From Runella zeae DSM 19591 (GTDB lineage Bacteria; Bacteroidota; Bacteroidia; Cytophagales; Spirosomataceae), in NCBI RefSeq assembly GCF_000423565.1, contig NZ_KE384046.1:8387-72386 (forward strand): a DNA stretch of 64,000 nt, written 5' to 3'. The notes under the pieces are model-generated. The model was not told the origin of the DNA. It saw nothing but the letters and a program-made list of their open reading frames with translations, and did no database searches. A program made the position numbers and the translations under genes. Numbering within the stretch: the first letter of the stretch is position 1; every line of letters begins with the position of its first letter. Of the stretch, positions 16,501 to 24,593 are shown piece after piece.

Positions 16501-17063
16501 CCACGCACTACCTCAAAAAAGGCGGCGCTCAACCTGAAGCATCAGGCAAGACGCAATTGCTGTTGGATTTGATTCGTCAAATTCTCGAAAATGGCGAAAA
16601 AACGCTCATTTTCACCCAATACGAAGAAATGGGGACGCTGTTACAAACGATGTTTCAGGAGCAAATGCAGTTGGAAGTGCCGTTCCTTCACGGAGGTATC
16701 AGCCGTAAAAACCGCGACGAAATGGTAGAGGATTTTCAGCACAATCGTTCGACGCGTATCCTGATTTTGTCGCTCAAAGCGGGAGGAACAGGGCTAAACT
16801 TAACGGCTGCCAACAACGTGATTCACTACGATTTGTGGTGGAACCCCGCCGTGGAAGCCCAAGCTACCGACCGCGCTTTTCGGATTGGCCAAACCAAAAA
16901 TGTGTTGGTTCACAGATTTATCACGCAGGGCAGTTTTGAAGAAAAAATCAACAAACTCATCCAAAACAAACGTGAACTCGCCAACCTCACCGTCACGGAT
17001 GGCGAAACGTGGCTAGGAGATTTGTCTAACAGTGATTTACGGGAATTGGTGAGACTGGGGTAA
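13509..17063 (+). CDS. SWIM zinc finger / SNF2-family DEAD-like helicase
   Basis: An 1184-residue protein. A SWIM zinc finger (CSCPDWGDPCKHRAAVLYL) lies near 128-146. A long middle region of unknown fold follows. The SNF2 core occupies ~715-1184, with the ATP loop DDMGLGKTL (~742), the DEAQ box VIDEAQN (~838), SGTPVENR, and the second lobe with FLHGGISRKNRDEM and DRAFRIGQTKNVLVHRF. Such proteins are ATP-driven DNA translocases; bacterial SWIM-SNF2 enzymes are widespread and their substrates are mostly unknown. The chosen ATG (13509) overlaps another out-of-frame ATG at 13505. Confidence 0.9.
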   Translation: MKRGRKSKGSTFGQTWWGQQWIKILEGLDESGRLARGRTYANNGSVQSIAFETNKIAARVKGTSPRPYKISFKIDPLSPSDKARLLSLIADNPLYLTQLLNRQLPSELYNDCLQQGISLFPRSWEAFHSDCSCPDWGDPCKHRAAVLYLVANEIDKNPFLIFELRDFDLFKNLETLGFASSDQKDVEMLDVADIRQPFEGSEETVFQPDEALYTALDFSTLPDISDNLLSLLSDNPLFYRTGNFKQILQKFYVNTAKKARELAVSEEPQEQEYDKDIDAVESAEIIMDEALGFLQANFRDTRERIVFQFNELPKFIDWIHHLPSSQLPQLSPTLKGLYFLNRLALKLMERGAIIPQLLRAKLKHEYHLVRWIPAVLNEQVATLSTQLRAVLPPEILYYKIGKRDIYVPNDNDFVNAMCSLILTERVRQFNDEYNYKATETDEMFFRSAMISFSRFEAREIPNNIQLWLNKFFIAQRDYVPLVQVEEVEDGFKVNMFVEHKKSELGIPIPLQTFMEERNYAPVRIGVMRDLSMMAEHFPQLNRLISSKGAETLQFDSEVFADILLKILPTIQLFGIKIQLPKSLQKLLRPQLTMTLDSEEDGKVAASSIISLENMLKFRWEVAVGDEHIDTQSFVRMIENYRGLVKIKDQYAYFDEKEIKTLLEKLKNPPSLDSNELLQTALTEEFNGTGVTLTKSAQKWMKSLLKNETVALPERLSANLRPYQQRGYEWLYKNARLGMGSLIADDMGLGKTLQVITTLLKMKQEGAFNKLKGLVVVPTTLLTNWSKEISKFAPELRLHLYHGSGRSLAPLKEADILLTTYGVVRSEEEGLSKLKWAVIVIDEAQNIKNPNTAQTKAVKKMKSGIKIAMSGTPVENRMAEYWSIFDFANKGYLGNLKKFVSDYAIPIEIDRDQHALDKFKRVTEPFILRRVKTDKKIIQDLPDKIEIDQTCTLTGEQAALYQSVVDQALRGIEGQKDGFKRSGLIFKMMTALKQICNHPTHYLKKGGAQPEASGKTQLLLDLIRQILENGEKTLIFTQYEEMGTLLQTMFQEQMQLEVPFLHGGISRKNRDEMVEDFQHNRSTRILILSLKAGGTGLNLTAANNVIHYDLWWNPAVEAQATDRAFRIGQTKNVLVHRFITQGSFEEKINKLIQNKRELANLTVTDGETWLGDLSNSDLRELVRLG

Positions 17064-17139
17064 AACTGCAACCGATTGGAATGAAATAAATTGCATCTTT
17101 GTTTAGAAATCGAGTTCAGGCATTTTAATAACTACCACT

Positions 17140-17334
17140 ATGACAGTAGTATTGGACAAAAGTATCGTGAAACAAGCCCTTCGTGAGTTGATTCAAGAAG
17201 AACCCGCATTATTTAAAAAAATGCTAATAGAAACATTTATTGAAGAAGTAAAATCTTCACAAGATGCTGATTTTGAGGCATTAATTCGCAAAAATTTTGC
17301 CCGTTACGAAGAGACGTTTAAGGCACTTGCGTAA
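17140..17334 (+). CDS. Small antitoxin candidate paired with Doc
   Basis: A 64-residue acidic, helical protein (ALRELIQEEPALFKKMLIET, ending ARYEETFKALA). Its stop TAA shares one base with the ATG of the Fic/Doc frame, the arrangement of toxin-antitoxin pairs. It lacks an obvious Phd fold; the FARYEETFKAL tail resembles small Bacteroidota antitoxins that wrap the toxin. Function is inferred from position. The partner toxin is broken, so this may be a relic still expressed alone. Confidence 0.6.
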   Translation: MTVVLDKSIVKQALRELIQEEPALFKKMLIETFIEEVKSSQDADFEALIRKNFARYEETFKALA

Positions 17335-17725
17335 TGATTTATCTTACAAAACAACAGATTATTCGGTTAAATATAGCGACAATTGAAGCACACGGGGGAA
17401 ATTTTATGCCTCCCAACAACTTTTTGCACGAAGAAAATTTAGATTATTTGTTGGAGGCTGTTCAAGCAGAAATGTTTGGAGAACCACTATATCTGATAAA
17501 GCTGCCTTGTATTGCTACAACATTATCTGCAACCATATTTTTAGCGATGGCAATAAACGAACAGGATTAGCATCTTCTTTGATTTTCATGAATCTTAATC
17601 ACTACGAATTAAGACTTGAAGTCACGAACACAATTTTGACAGATTTTATCCTAAAAGTGGCTTCTGGTCAGTCAAATCTGGAAGAATGTAAAGAATGGTT
17701 TAAGGAAAACTCCGTACAAGTTTAA
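17334..17725 (+). pseudogene. doc: Frameshifted Doc/Fic-family toxin
   Basis: Frame 1 (17334-17570) has the Doc N terminus (YLTKQQIIRLNIATIEAHGG, LDYLLEAVQAEMFGEPLY). A second frame, shifted by +2, continues with DKAALYCYNIICN and the Fic motif HIFSDGNKRTG, then runs to the stop at 17725. Death-on-curing proteins join these segments as GEPLY-x-x-ISDKAA. The break lies at 17487-17497. Doc transfers phosphate to EF-Tu; here the catalytic HxFxDGN part cannot be translated from the toxin start. It is either an inactivated toxin or a sequencing error. Confidence 0.8.
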
Positions 17726-17733
17726 CCCTAAAA

Positions 17734-17766
17734 AACGTTGGCAAGGTCCAAAACCTTGCCAACGTT
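17734..17766. terminator. Bidirectional terminator between doc and leuS
   Basis: Perfect 13-bp arms AACGTTGGCAAGG and CCTTGCCAACGTT with a 7-base loop. An A run on the left and a T-rich right flank serve the convergent doc and leuS genes. Confidence 0.85.
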
Positions 17767-17784
17767 GAGTTTTTGATATTTTCG

Positions 17785-20598
17785 TTACAAAACTACGTTT
17801 ACAATCCGTTTCGGAACCACTACTACCTTTTTAGGGGGTTTGCCCTCCAACCATTTTTGAACGGTTTCGTTGCTTAATACGCCTTGTTCAATGTCTTCTT
17901 TTGACATATCGACAGGGAAAGCGAGGTTGGCGCGCACTTTACCATTGATTTGAATAGGATACTCAAACGAGCTTTCTACCAAATACTTAGGCTCAAATAC
18001 TGGGAACGGAGCCGTCGTAAGTGTACCCGCTTCGTTGCCCAAAGCCACCCAAAGTTCTTCGGTAATGTGCGGTGCGTACGGCGACAACAATATCACCATT
18101 TCTTTCAAAATCGCTTTTTTGTGGCACTTCAAATCGCTCAATTCGTTGACCCCAATCATGAAGGTCGAAACAACTGTGTTGAAGGAATAACGCTCAATGT
18201 CTTCCTCCACGCGCTTGATGGTACGGTGCAATACCTTCAATTCGTCGGCCGTCGGCTCGGCATCTACTAATTTCGATTTGCCCGTTTGGTCCTCAAAAAA
18301 CAACCGCCAAAACTTACGCAAAAAGTTAGACGTTCCGCTGATACCGTTGGTGTTCCAAGGTTTAGCATCGGTCAATGGCCCCAAAAACATTTCGTACATC
18401 CGCAACGTATCAGCACCGTATTTATCAACGATAGTATCAGGGTTTACGACGTTGTACTTCGATTTTGACATTTTTTCGACTTCCCAACCGCAGATGTATT
18501 TGCCATCTTCCAAGATAAATTCAGCATTGGCAAAGTCTTCACGCCAATTTTTGAAAGCTTCAGTATCCAACACGTCATTTTCTACCATGTTTACATCAAC
18601 GTGTAATTTGGTCGTCTCGTACTGGTCTTTCAAGCCATAACTTACAAAAACAGGTTTTGCGTTATCACTTGATTTTAAGCGATATACAAAATTACTTCGT
18701 CCCTGAATCATGCCCTGATTCACCAACTTAGCGGCAAACTCTTCGTGCGGAACTAAGCCCAAGTCTTTCAAGAATTTATTCCAAAAACGACTGTACAACA
18801 AGTGTCCCGTAGCGTGTTCTGAACCACCCAAGTAGAAGTCGATGCGCTGCCAGTAGTCGATGGCTTCTTTAGAAGCAAATGCCTCGTTGTTTTGAGGATC
18901 CATGTAGCGGTACCAATACCACGACGAGCCCGCCCAACCTGGCATCGTGCTCAACTCGTAATCGTACTCTCCTTTGTATTTCCAACCTTCGGCGCGACCT
19001 AATGGCGGTTCACCCGTTTCGGTGGGAAGGTATTTGTCAATTTTAGGTAATTCTAATGGTAAATCAGCCTCATCAATCAAGTACGGCACACCGTCTTTGA
19101 AATACGCAGGCACAGGCTCTCCCCAATAACGTTGACGGCTAAACACCGCATTACGCAAACGATACTGCACTTTTCCTTTACCCAATTTACGTTCTTCCAA
19201 CCACTTGATAAGTGTGTCAGTAGCTTCTTGGTACGTCATTCCATTAATAATACCCGAATTGATATAGTGCCCTTCTTTGGTATTATCGGCCTGTTGGTCA
19301 GTGTCTTTTTGTGTATCTAAAATCGGGATAATGGGTAAACCGAAATGCGTCGCAAAGTTCCAATCGCGCTGATCGCCCGAAGGAACCCCCATAACGGCAC
19401 CCGTACCGTAACCCGCCAATACGTAATCGGCCAAATAGATAGGTACTTTTTCTCCGTTGAATGGATTGATGCAATAGCTTCCCGTAAATACCCCAGAGAC
19501 TTTTTTCTCGGCCATACGATCCACCTCGCTGCGGCTCGCTGCCCACTTAATATAAGCTTCTACATCCGCCTTTTGGTCAGTAGTGGTAAGTTCAGCAGCC
19601 CACTCGTGCTCAGGGGCTAACACCATGAAACTCACCCCGTAGATAGTATCAACGCGGGTGGTAAATACTTCGATAACCCCCACCTTGCCTCCCCCTACAG
19701 GAGAGGGATTTAGGGTAGTGTCAATGGCAAACTTTACAGAAGCCCCTTGTGAGCGACCAATCCAGTTGCGTTGTTGTTCTTTCAGAGGCTCTGGCCAGTC
19801 AATCGTATCTAGACCATTGATCAAACGGTCGGCATACGCAGTAATCCGCATCGACCATTGTTTCATCAACTTACGCTCCACTGGAAAGCCACCCCGCTCC
19901 GATACGCCGTCTTTCACTTCGTCGTTTGAAAGTACAGTACCTAATCCTGGGCACCAGTTGACGTACGATTCTTCGGGGAACGTGAAGCGGTATTTCAACA
20001 ACACCAATTGTTGTTCTTTTTCGCTCATCGCATTCCACTCGTCTGCGCTAAACTCTGTCACGTCTTCGTCACAAACGGCATTCACCGCTGCCGAACCACC
20101 TTGTGCAAATTGCTTTACCAAATGACTGATTGGCAATGCCTTATCAGCCGTACGGTCGTAGTAGTGGTTAAACAACTGCATGAAAATCCACTGCGTCCAC
20201 TTATAGTAATTGGGGTCGGATGTACGAATCTCGCGGCTCCAATCGTAGCTAAAACCAATGTTTTTTAGCTGAGAAATGAATGTATTGATATTTTGCTCGG
20301 TCGTAATGGCTGGGTGTTGACCCGTTTGAATCGCATACTGCTCGGCAGGCAATCCAAAACTATCAAAGCCCATTGGGTGCAAGACATTGAACCCTTTGAG
20401 TCTTTTGTAACGCGAAATAATGTCAGAAGCAATGTAACCCAGCGGGTGTCCTACGTGCAGCCCTGCCCCCGAAGGATACGGAAACATGTCGAGGACATAG
20501 TACTTAGGCTTACTTTGGTCGATTTCGGTCTTGAAGGTTTGGTTTTCCTCCCAAAACTTCTGCCATTTTTTTTCAATTTCGCGGTGATTGTATTCCAT
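17785..20598 (-). CDS. leuS: Leucyl-tRNA synthetase
   Basis: A 937-residue class I synthetase that charges tRNA-Leu. The start is the ATG at 20596-20598 ([16 protein letters not shown]); a TTG six codons upstream is rejected. HIGH-type motif HVGH is at 48-51 in [15 protein letters not shown], and KMSKS lies near residue 705. The editing domain begins around VFTTRVDT. Just before it an unusual stretch, [14 protein letters not shown], is encoded by a G/C-rich repeat and lengthens the linker relative to the E. coli enzyme. The gene ends at a bidirectional terminator. Confidence 0.97.
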   Translation of the reverse strand: MEYNHREIEKKWQKFWEENQTFKTEIDQSKPKYYVLDMFPYPSGAGLHVGHPLGYIASDIISRYKRLKGFNVLHPMGFDSFGLPAEQYAIQTGQHPAITTEQNINTFISQLKNIGFSYDWSREIRTSDPNYYKWTQWIFMQLFNHYYDRTADKALPISHLVKQFAQGGSAAVNAVCDEDVTEFSADEWNAMSEKEQQLVLLKYRFTFPEESYVNWCPGLGTVLSNDEVKDGVSERGGFPVERKLMKQWSMRITAYADRLINGLDTIDWPEPLKEQQRNWIGRSQGASVKFAIDTTLNPSPVGGGKVGVIEVFTTRVDTIYGVSFMVLAPEHEWAAELTTTDQKADVEAYIKWAASRSEVDRMAEKKVSGVFTGSYCINPFNGEKVPIYLADYVLAGYGTGAVMGVPSGDQRDWNFATHFGLPIIPILDTQKDTDQQADNTKEGHYINSGIINGMTYQEATDTLIKWLEERKLGKGKVQYRLRNAVFSRQRYWGEPVPAYFKDGVPYLIDEADLPLELPKIDKYLPTETGEPPLGRAEGWKYKGEYDYELSTMPGWAGSSWYWYRYMDPQNNEAFASKEAIDYWQRIDFYLGGSEHATGHLLYSRFWNKFLKDLGLVPHEEFAAKLVNQGMIQGRSNFVYRLKSSDNAKPVFVSYGLKDQYETTKLHVDVNMVENDVLDTEAFKNWREDFANAEFILEDGKYICGWEVEKMSKSKYNVVNPDTIVDKYGADTLRMYEMFLGPLTDAKPWNTNGISGTSNFLRKFWRLFFEDQTGKSKLVDAEPTADELKVLHRTIKRVEEDIERYSFNTVVSTFMIGVNELSDLKCHKKAILKEMVILLSPYAPHITEELWVALGNEAGTLTTAPFPVFEPKYLVESSFEYPIQINGKVRANLAFPVDMSKEDIEQGVLSNETVQKWLEGKPPKKVVVVPKRIVNVVL
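19675..19720. repeat. Palindrome-like repeat inserted in frame in leuS
   Basis: A stretch around CCTCCCCCTACAGGAGAGG, followed by GATTTAGGGT, resembles the dispersed CCCTAAATCCCTCTCC-type intergenic repeats of many bacteria and the interior of the element at 9210-9375. It adds roughly 11 residues to LeuRS without breaking the frame. Confidence 0.55.
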
Positions 20599-20705
20599 AA
20601 ACCCTCTAATCCCCAATGGGGAAATAGTTATTGTTTTACAAATGAAAAATTAGGCCGCAAAATTACAGGTTTTTGATGACTTTTGGGGTTTGAGACTGAA
20701 ATTGT

Positions 20706-20713
20706 TATTTTTG
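20706..20713 (+). promoter_or_regulatory. Predicted promoter of the Uma2 gene
   Basis: TATTTTTG (a TAnnTTTG match) lies 22 bases before the ATG, with a TTTTG about 20 bases further upstream (20681-20685) as a possible -33 element. Confidence 0.5.
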
Positions 20714-20735
20714 GTAAAAAAACGCAATTAGAATT

Positions 20736-21323
20736 ATGGTTGCCTTGAATGAATATGTATTGAAGTTGCCTGACGAAATTCGTTGGGATGATGCCGCGTT
20801 TTTGGCCTTTTGCCGCATGAACGACGAACTCAATATCGAAAGAGACGCCCAAGGAAACATTATTGTTATGTCACCTACCAATACGTTATCAGGATTTTAC
20901 GAGAATAAATTGCTTATTCTTTTGGGAAATTGGGCCATTCAGTCCAATTTAGGATACACCTTTAGCTCCTCCGCAGGCTTTACATTCAAAGACGGCTCGA
21001 TGCGCGCGCCAGATGCGTCATTTATCCTCAAAGAACGGTTCGACGCCTTACCCGATAGTGAAAAAAATCAGTTTGCACACATTGCTCCTGATTTTGTGGC
21101 GGAGCTGCGTTCCAAAACAGATAGCCTTAAAAAACTACAGCTTAAAATGGAATCGTACATTGAGAATGGTGTTCGATTGGGCTGGCTTATCGACCTTGCG
21201 GGCAAAGAAGTATGGGTATATCGCCAAAATGGGACGATTTCACGCGTAGCTTTTACTGCTCCAAAAATCTCTGGTGAGGATGTATTATTGGATTTTGAGT
21301 TAGATTTGAGCGTTTTTGAGTAA
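20736..21323 (+). CDS. Uma2-family restriction-endonuclease-like protein
   Basis: A 195-residue protein of the Uma2/DUF820 family, which has a PD-(D/E)xK nuclease fold. The diagnostic order is present: an N-terminal FLAFCRMNDELNIERDAQGN, then GNWAIQSNLGYTF, RAPDASFIL with the conserved Asp, FVAELRSKTDSLKKLQLKM (the ExxS/K catalytic region), then GWLIDLAGKEVWVYR. The family is abundant in Bacteroidota and cyanobacteria and its biological role is unclear. Single-gene unit, divergent from leuS. Confidence 0.85.
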   Translation: MVALNEYVLKLPDEIRWDDAAFLAFCRMNDELNIERDAQGNIIVMSPTNTLSGFYENKLLILLGNWAIQSNLGYTFSSSAGFTFKDGSMRAPDASFILKERFDALPDSEKNQFAHIAPDFVAELRSKTDSLKKLQLKMESYIENGVRLGWLIDLAGKEVWVYRQNGTISRVAFTAPKISGEDVLLDFELDLSVFE

Positions 21324-21400
21324 TTTTTTTGAAATTTTTGACCAAAAACATTGTTAGTTTTCGACAGAACATTTTATAAAAGGAACAAAATAGTTAATTA

Positions 21401-22147
21401 ATGATCATCGGAATTATACCTGCACGTTATGGTTCGACGCGCTACCCAGGAAAACCCCTCATTGATATTCAGGGGAAAACCATGATTCAACGGGTATATG
21501 AGCAAGCCGCTAAAGCTAAATGCCTTTCAGAGGTTGTTGTTGCCACCGACGACCTACGTATTCTCGAACATGTTGAATCGTTTGGCGGTAAAGCCATTAT
21601 GACTCATCCCGACCATCCTAGCGGAACCGATAGATGTTGGGAAGCAATTCAAGCGGTATCGACTCACGGAAAAGAAGGGCTGTATGTCATTAATATTCAA
21701 GGCGATGAGCCTTTTGTCGCACCTGAGCAAATTGATGAATTGGGGGCCGTGCTTGATGGCAATGTAGAATTGGCCTCGCAGATGATTCCAGTGAGCGACC
21801 ACGAGTTGCTGTTTGATATGGGCGAAGCAAAGGTGATTGTAAATCAAGATTTGGAAGCTATCTATTTTAGCCGTCAGGTGATACCATTTTTGAAAGGCAT
21901 TGACCCACAAGAATGGCACAAACATCATACCTACTATCGTCAGGTGGGAATGTATGCCTATCGGGCGGATATTTTAGAAAAAATCACTCAATTGCCTGTT
22001 TCGGATTTAGAAAAAGCTGAATCGTTGGAGCAATTGCGGTGGCTACAAAACGGTTACAAAATAAAAATGGTGCTTACTTCTTACGAAAGTCATTGCATTG
22101 ATACGCCCGAAGACGTAGAAAAAGTGCTGCGAATGATGCATCTTTAA
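21401..22147 (+). CDS. kdsB: 3-deoxy-manno-octulosonate cytidylyltransferase (CMP-Kdo synthetase)
   Basis: A 248-residue enzyme that activates Kdo with CTP for lipopolysaccharide inner-core synthesis. Characteristic motifs: IPARYGSTRYPGKPL at 6-20, TDDLRILEHV, HPSGTDRCWEA, NIQGDEPFV (metal and sugar binding) and the dimer-interface region HKHHTYYRQVGMYAYR. The length is typical. Starts at an ATG with an A-rich upstream context. A 30-bp gap to corA suggests possible co-transcription. Confidence 0.96.
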   Translation: MIIGIIPARYGSTRYPGKPLIDIQGKTMIQRVYEQAAKAKCLSEVVVATDDLRILEHVESFGGKAIMTHPDHPSGTDRCWEAIQAVSTHGKEGLYVINIQGDEPFVAPEQIDELGAVLDGNVELASQMIPVSDHELLFDMGEAKVIVNQDLEAIYFSRQVIPFLKGIDPQEWHKHHTYYRQVGMYAYRADILEKITQLPVSDLEKAESLEQLRWLQNGYKIKMVLTSYESHCIDTPEDVEKVLRMMHL

Positions 22148-22177
22148 GCCTGTTTTATTATAAGTACAATCGCTGAT

Positions 22178-23239
22178 ATGACACCTCCCTCGTCTTCTAA
22201 TTTTGGTCTTTCGCCCGGAACGCTCGTGTACGTAGGACCCGAAGTAGCACATGATACTACCATTACTTTGGTTGAATACAATGAGCAATACTACGAACAC
22301 CGTTCTCTCAAACACCTGAAAGACTGCCAAGTATCGGGAGATAAGCCCTATATCAGTTGGCTTGATGTGGACGGGATTCATGAGCCACAGGTTATCGAAA
22401 CCGTGGGTAAGCTGCATAATATTCACCCGCTGATATTAGAGGATATTATGAATACCAAGCAGAAGCCCAAAATTGAGTTTTATGGCGACAGTTATGTGTT
22501 TGTGACTTTGAAGATGTTTTACTGGGACGATGCTGAGGGAGAAATAGATGCGGAGCATATCAGTTTTTTGTTAGGAGCCAATTACCTCATTTCTTTTCAG
22601 GAAAAAAGAACAGGCGATATTTTCACGCCCGTACTAGAGCGTATCAAAGCCTCCGTGGGCAAAACCCGCCGCAATGGCGCGGATTATCTGCTGTTTTCGT
22701 TGGTAGATTTGATTGTGGACAATTACCTCGAAATCCTCGAAAAAGTAAGTGAAGAGTTGGAGGAGCTTGAAGGAAAGATTTTGGCAGGCAAACACAAAGA
22801 CCCCATCGGGCAGCTTTATAACCTAAAACGTCAGCTTACTTTGATGCGTAAGCATGTGTGGCCCTTGCGTGATATGCTCAGTCAGGGGCTTCGCGAAAAC
22901 TCTAAACTTATCAGCAAGAGTGTGTTTCCGTATTTTAGAGATGTACACGACCACGTCACCAATGTCATCGATTCTATTGATTCCAATCGGGAATTATTAA
23001 CAGGCTTGATAGATATTCACTATTCGACTCTCAGCTCGCGTATGAATACTGTCATGAAAACGCTCACGATTTATTCGGCGGTTTTTATGCCTTTGACTTT
23101 TATAGTGGGGATTTATGGGATGAATTTCGACAACATGCCCGAGCTTCGTCACCCTGATGGCTATTTTTATACTTTGGGCGGAATGCTGATACTAGCAATG
23201 GGGCTGTTGGTGTATTTCAAGAGGCGTGGATGGATGTAA
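22178..23239 (+). CDS. corA: CorA-type magnesium/cobalt channel
   Basis: A 353-residue CorA: a large cytoplasmic N-terminal domain, a long stalk helix (residues ~180-290) and two C-terminal transmembrane helices. The signature YGMNF is at the end of the first helix, followed by the periplasmic loop DNMPELRHPDGY and a basic tail KRRGWM. It mediates Mg2+ influx across the inner membrane as a homopentamer. Confidence 0.95.
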   Translation: MTPPSSSNFGLSPGTLVYVGPEVAHDTTITLVEYNEQYYEHRSLKHLKDCQVSGDKPYISWLDVDGIHEPQVIETVGKLHNIHPLILEDIMNTKQKPKIEFYGDSYVFVTLKMFYWDDAEGEIDAEHISFLLGANYLISFQEKRTGDIFTPVLERIKASVGKTRRNGADYLLFSLVDLIVDNYLEILEKVSEELEELEGKILAGKHKDPIGQLYNLKRQLTLMRKHVWPLRDMLSQGLRENSKLISKSVFPYFRDVHDHVTNVIDSIDSNRELLTGLIDIHYSTLSSRMNTVMKTLTIYSAVFMPLTFIVGIYGMNFDNMPELRHPDGYFYTLGGMLILAMGLLVYFKRRGWM

Positions 23240-23332
23240 TAACGTCAATCTAAGATAAAACTGAATCTCAAAAACAGTAGGTATCTGACAGTCTTGGACT
23301 TTGAAAACAATGTAACTTAAAGTCCACGATTC

Positions 23333-24436
23333 ATGTCACACTCTCGCCGTACTTTCATCAAAAAAAGTGCTTCTTTTGCGACCCTCACTATGGGTGGTGC
23401 TTCGGCAGTTTCCAATGAAGACTTACGTATTTTTACAAAAGATGCAGGAATGCAGCTTTGTGAGGCGTATTTTTTTGGAATGAACGAACAAAAAATAGCC
23501 CTCACTAAGCAGCTTGATGTATTAGGCGCAGTAGGAGGAATCAGCCCCGCGATGGTGGGATTGAAAGAGGTAAAGCCTTGGGAAATGGCCGCCGTCAAAG
23601 CCGTGAAAGAAGCATGGAATAAAGTGGGGCTTCAACTCAAGGTAATCGAAGGGCCGCCTTCCTTGGGCGAAAAAACAAAACTAGGCTTGGAAGGGCGTGA
23701 CGAAGAAATCGCCAATTTTATTACGTTCATGAAAAATCTTTCCCAAGTGGGAATAGATACCATATGCTACAACTGGATGCCCGTAATAGGCTGGTACCGC
23801 ACCCAAAACGACCGCCCCGGGCGTGGAGGGGCATTGGTAACGGCTTTTGACAATGAAGCTATCAAATCACTTCCACTCACCTCATACGGGGAAGTTTCGA
23901 AAGAAAGCTTGTGGAAAAACCTAGACTATTTCTTGAAGGCCGTAGTGCCCGAAGCCGAAAAAGTGGGCATAAACCTAGCGATGCATCCCGACGACCCGCA
24001 AGTAGATAGCGTAAGGGGGATAGGGCGTATCATGAATACGGTGGATTCGTTCAAGAAACTATTGAAAATGTATCCGAGTCCGAGCAATGGGATTACGATG
24101 TGCCAGGGGAATTTTGCATTGATGGACAAAAACATCAACATCCCACAGCTTATCAAAGAATTTAGCAAAAGTATTCACTTTGTGCATTTTAGAAATGTGC
24201 GCGGCGATAAATACAATTTTGAAGAAACCTTTCACGATGAAGGAATCATTGATATGTATGAAGCGATGAAAGCCTATCATGAAATTGGATTTCGAGGCGC
24301 GATTCGTCCCGACCATGTTCCTACGATGGCAGGAGATAGTAATCAGTACCCTGGCTACAGCACAATCGGAACGCTCTATGCTATCGGGTATATGCGTGGG
24401 CTGATGGAGGCCGTGAGTAAAACAAAGCGCTATTAA
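23333..24436 (+). CDS. uxuA: Mannonate dehydratase family protein with twin-arginine leader
   Basis: A 367-residue protein. The N terminus SRRTFIKKSASFATLTMGGA is a Tat-type leader, unusual for the classical cytoplasmic UxuA. The TIM-barrel body carries family motifs CYNWMPVIGWYRT, LAMHPDDP, the metal-site region MCQGNFA, HFVHFRNVRG and RPDHVPTM. UxuA converts D-mannonate to 2-keto-3-deoxygluconate in uronate catabolism. The Tat leader suggests a periplasmic version whose substrate may differ, so the symbol indicates family only. No other uronate genes are adjacent. Confidence 0.8.
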   Translation: MSHSRRTFIKKSASFATLTMGGASAVSNEDLRIFTKDAGMQLCEAYFFGMNEQKIALTKQLDVLGAVGGISPAMVGLKEVKPWEMAAVKAVKEAWNKVGLQLKVIEGPPSLGEKTKLGLEGRDEEIANFITFMKNLSQVGIDTICYNWMPVIGWYRTQNDRPGRGGALVTAFDNEAIKSLPLTSYGEVSKESLWKNLDYFLKAVVPEAEKVGINLAMHPDDPQVDSVRGIGRIMNTVDSFKKLLKMYPSPSNGITMCQGNFALMDKNINIPQLIKEFSKSIHFVHFRNVRGDKYNFEETFHDEGIIDMYEAMKAYHEIGFRGAIRPDHVPTMAGDSNQYPGYSTIGTLYAIGYMRGLMEAVSKTKRY

Positions 24437-24557
24437 GAAATTGAAAATTTCTATCATTACATCAGCGTAACGGTATTTTTTGAGTGCTTGAGATTAAAAA
24501 ATGGTGGAAGAATTTATAATCAAAAATAGAAGAAATTTATTCTTATGCAAACTTTTG

Positions 24558-24565
24558 TAGTTTTG
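24558..24565 (+). promoter_or_regulatory. Predicted promoter of the PIG-L gene
   Basis: TAGTTTTG (TAnnTTTG) lies 28 bases before the ATG at 24594. The -33 region is not distinctive. Confidence 0.45.
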
Positions 24566-24593
24566 TCAAATCACTCGCAAATTTTGCCAAACT

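Noticed and set aside
18197-18640. 147-codon frame antisense to leuS
   Set aside because: It lies wholly within the leuS coding sequence with no family features; it is a shadow of codon usage on the other strand.
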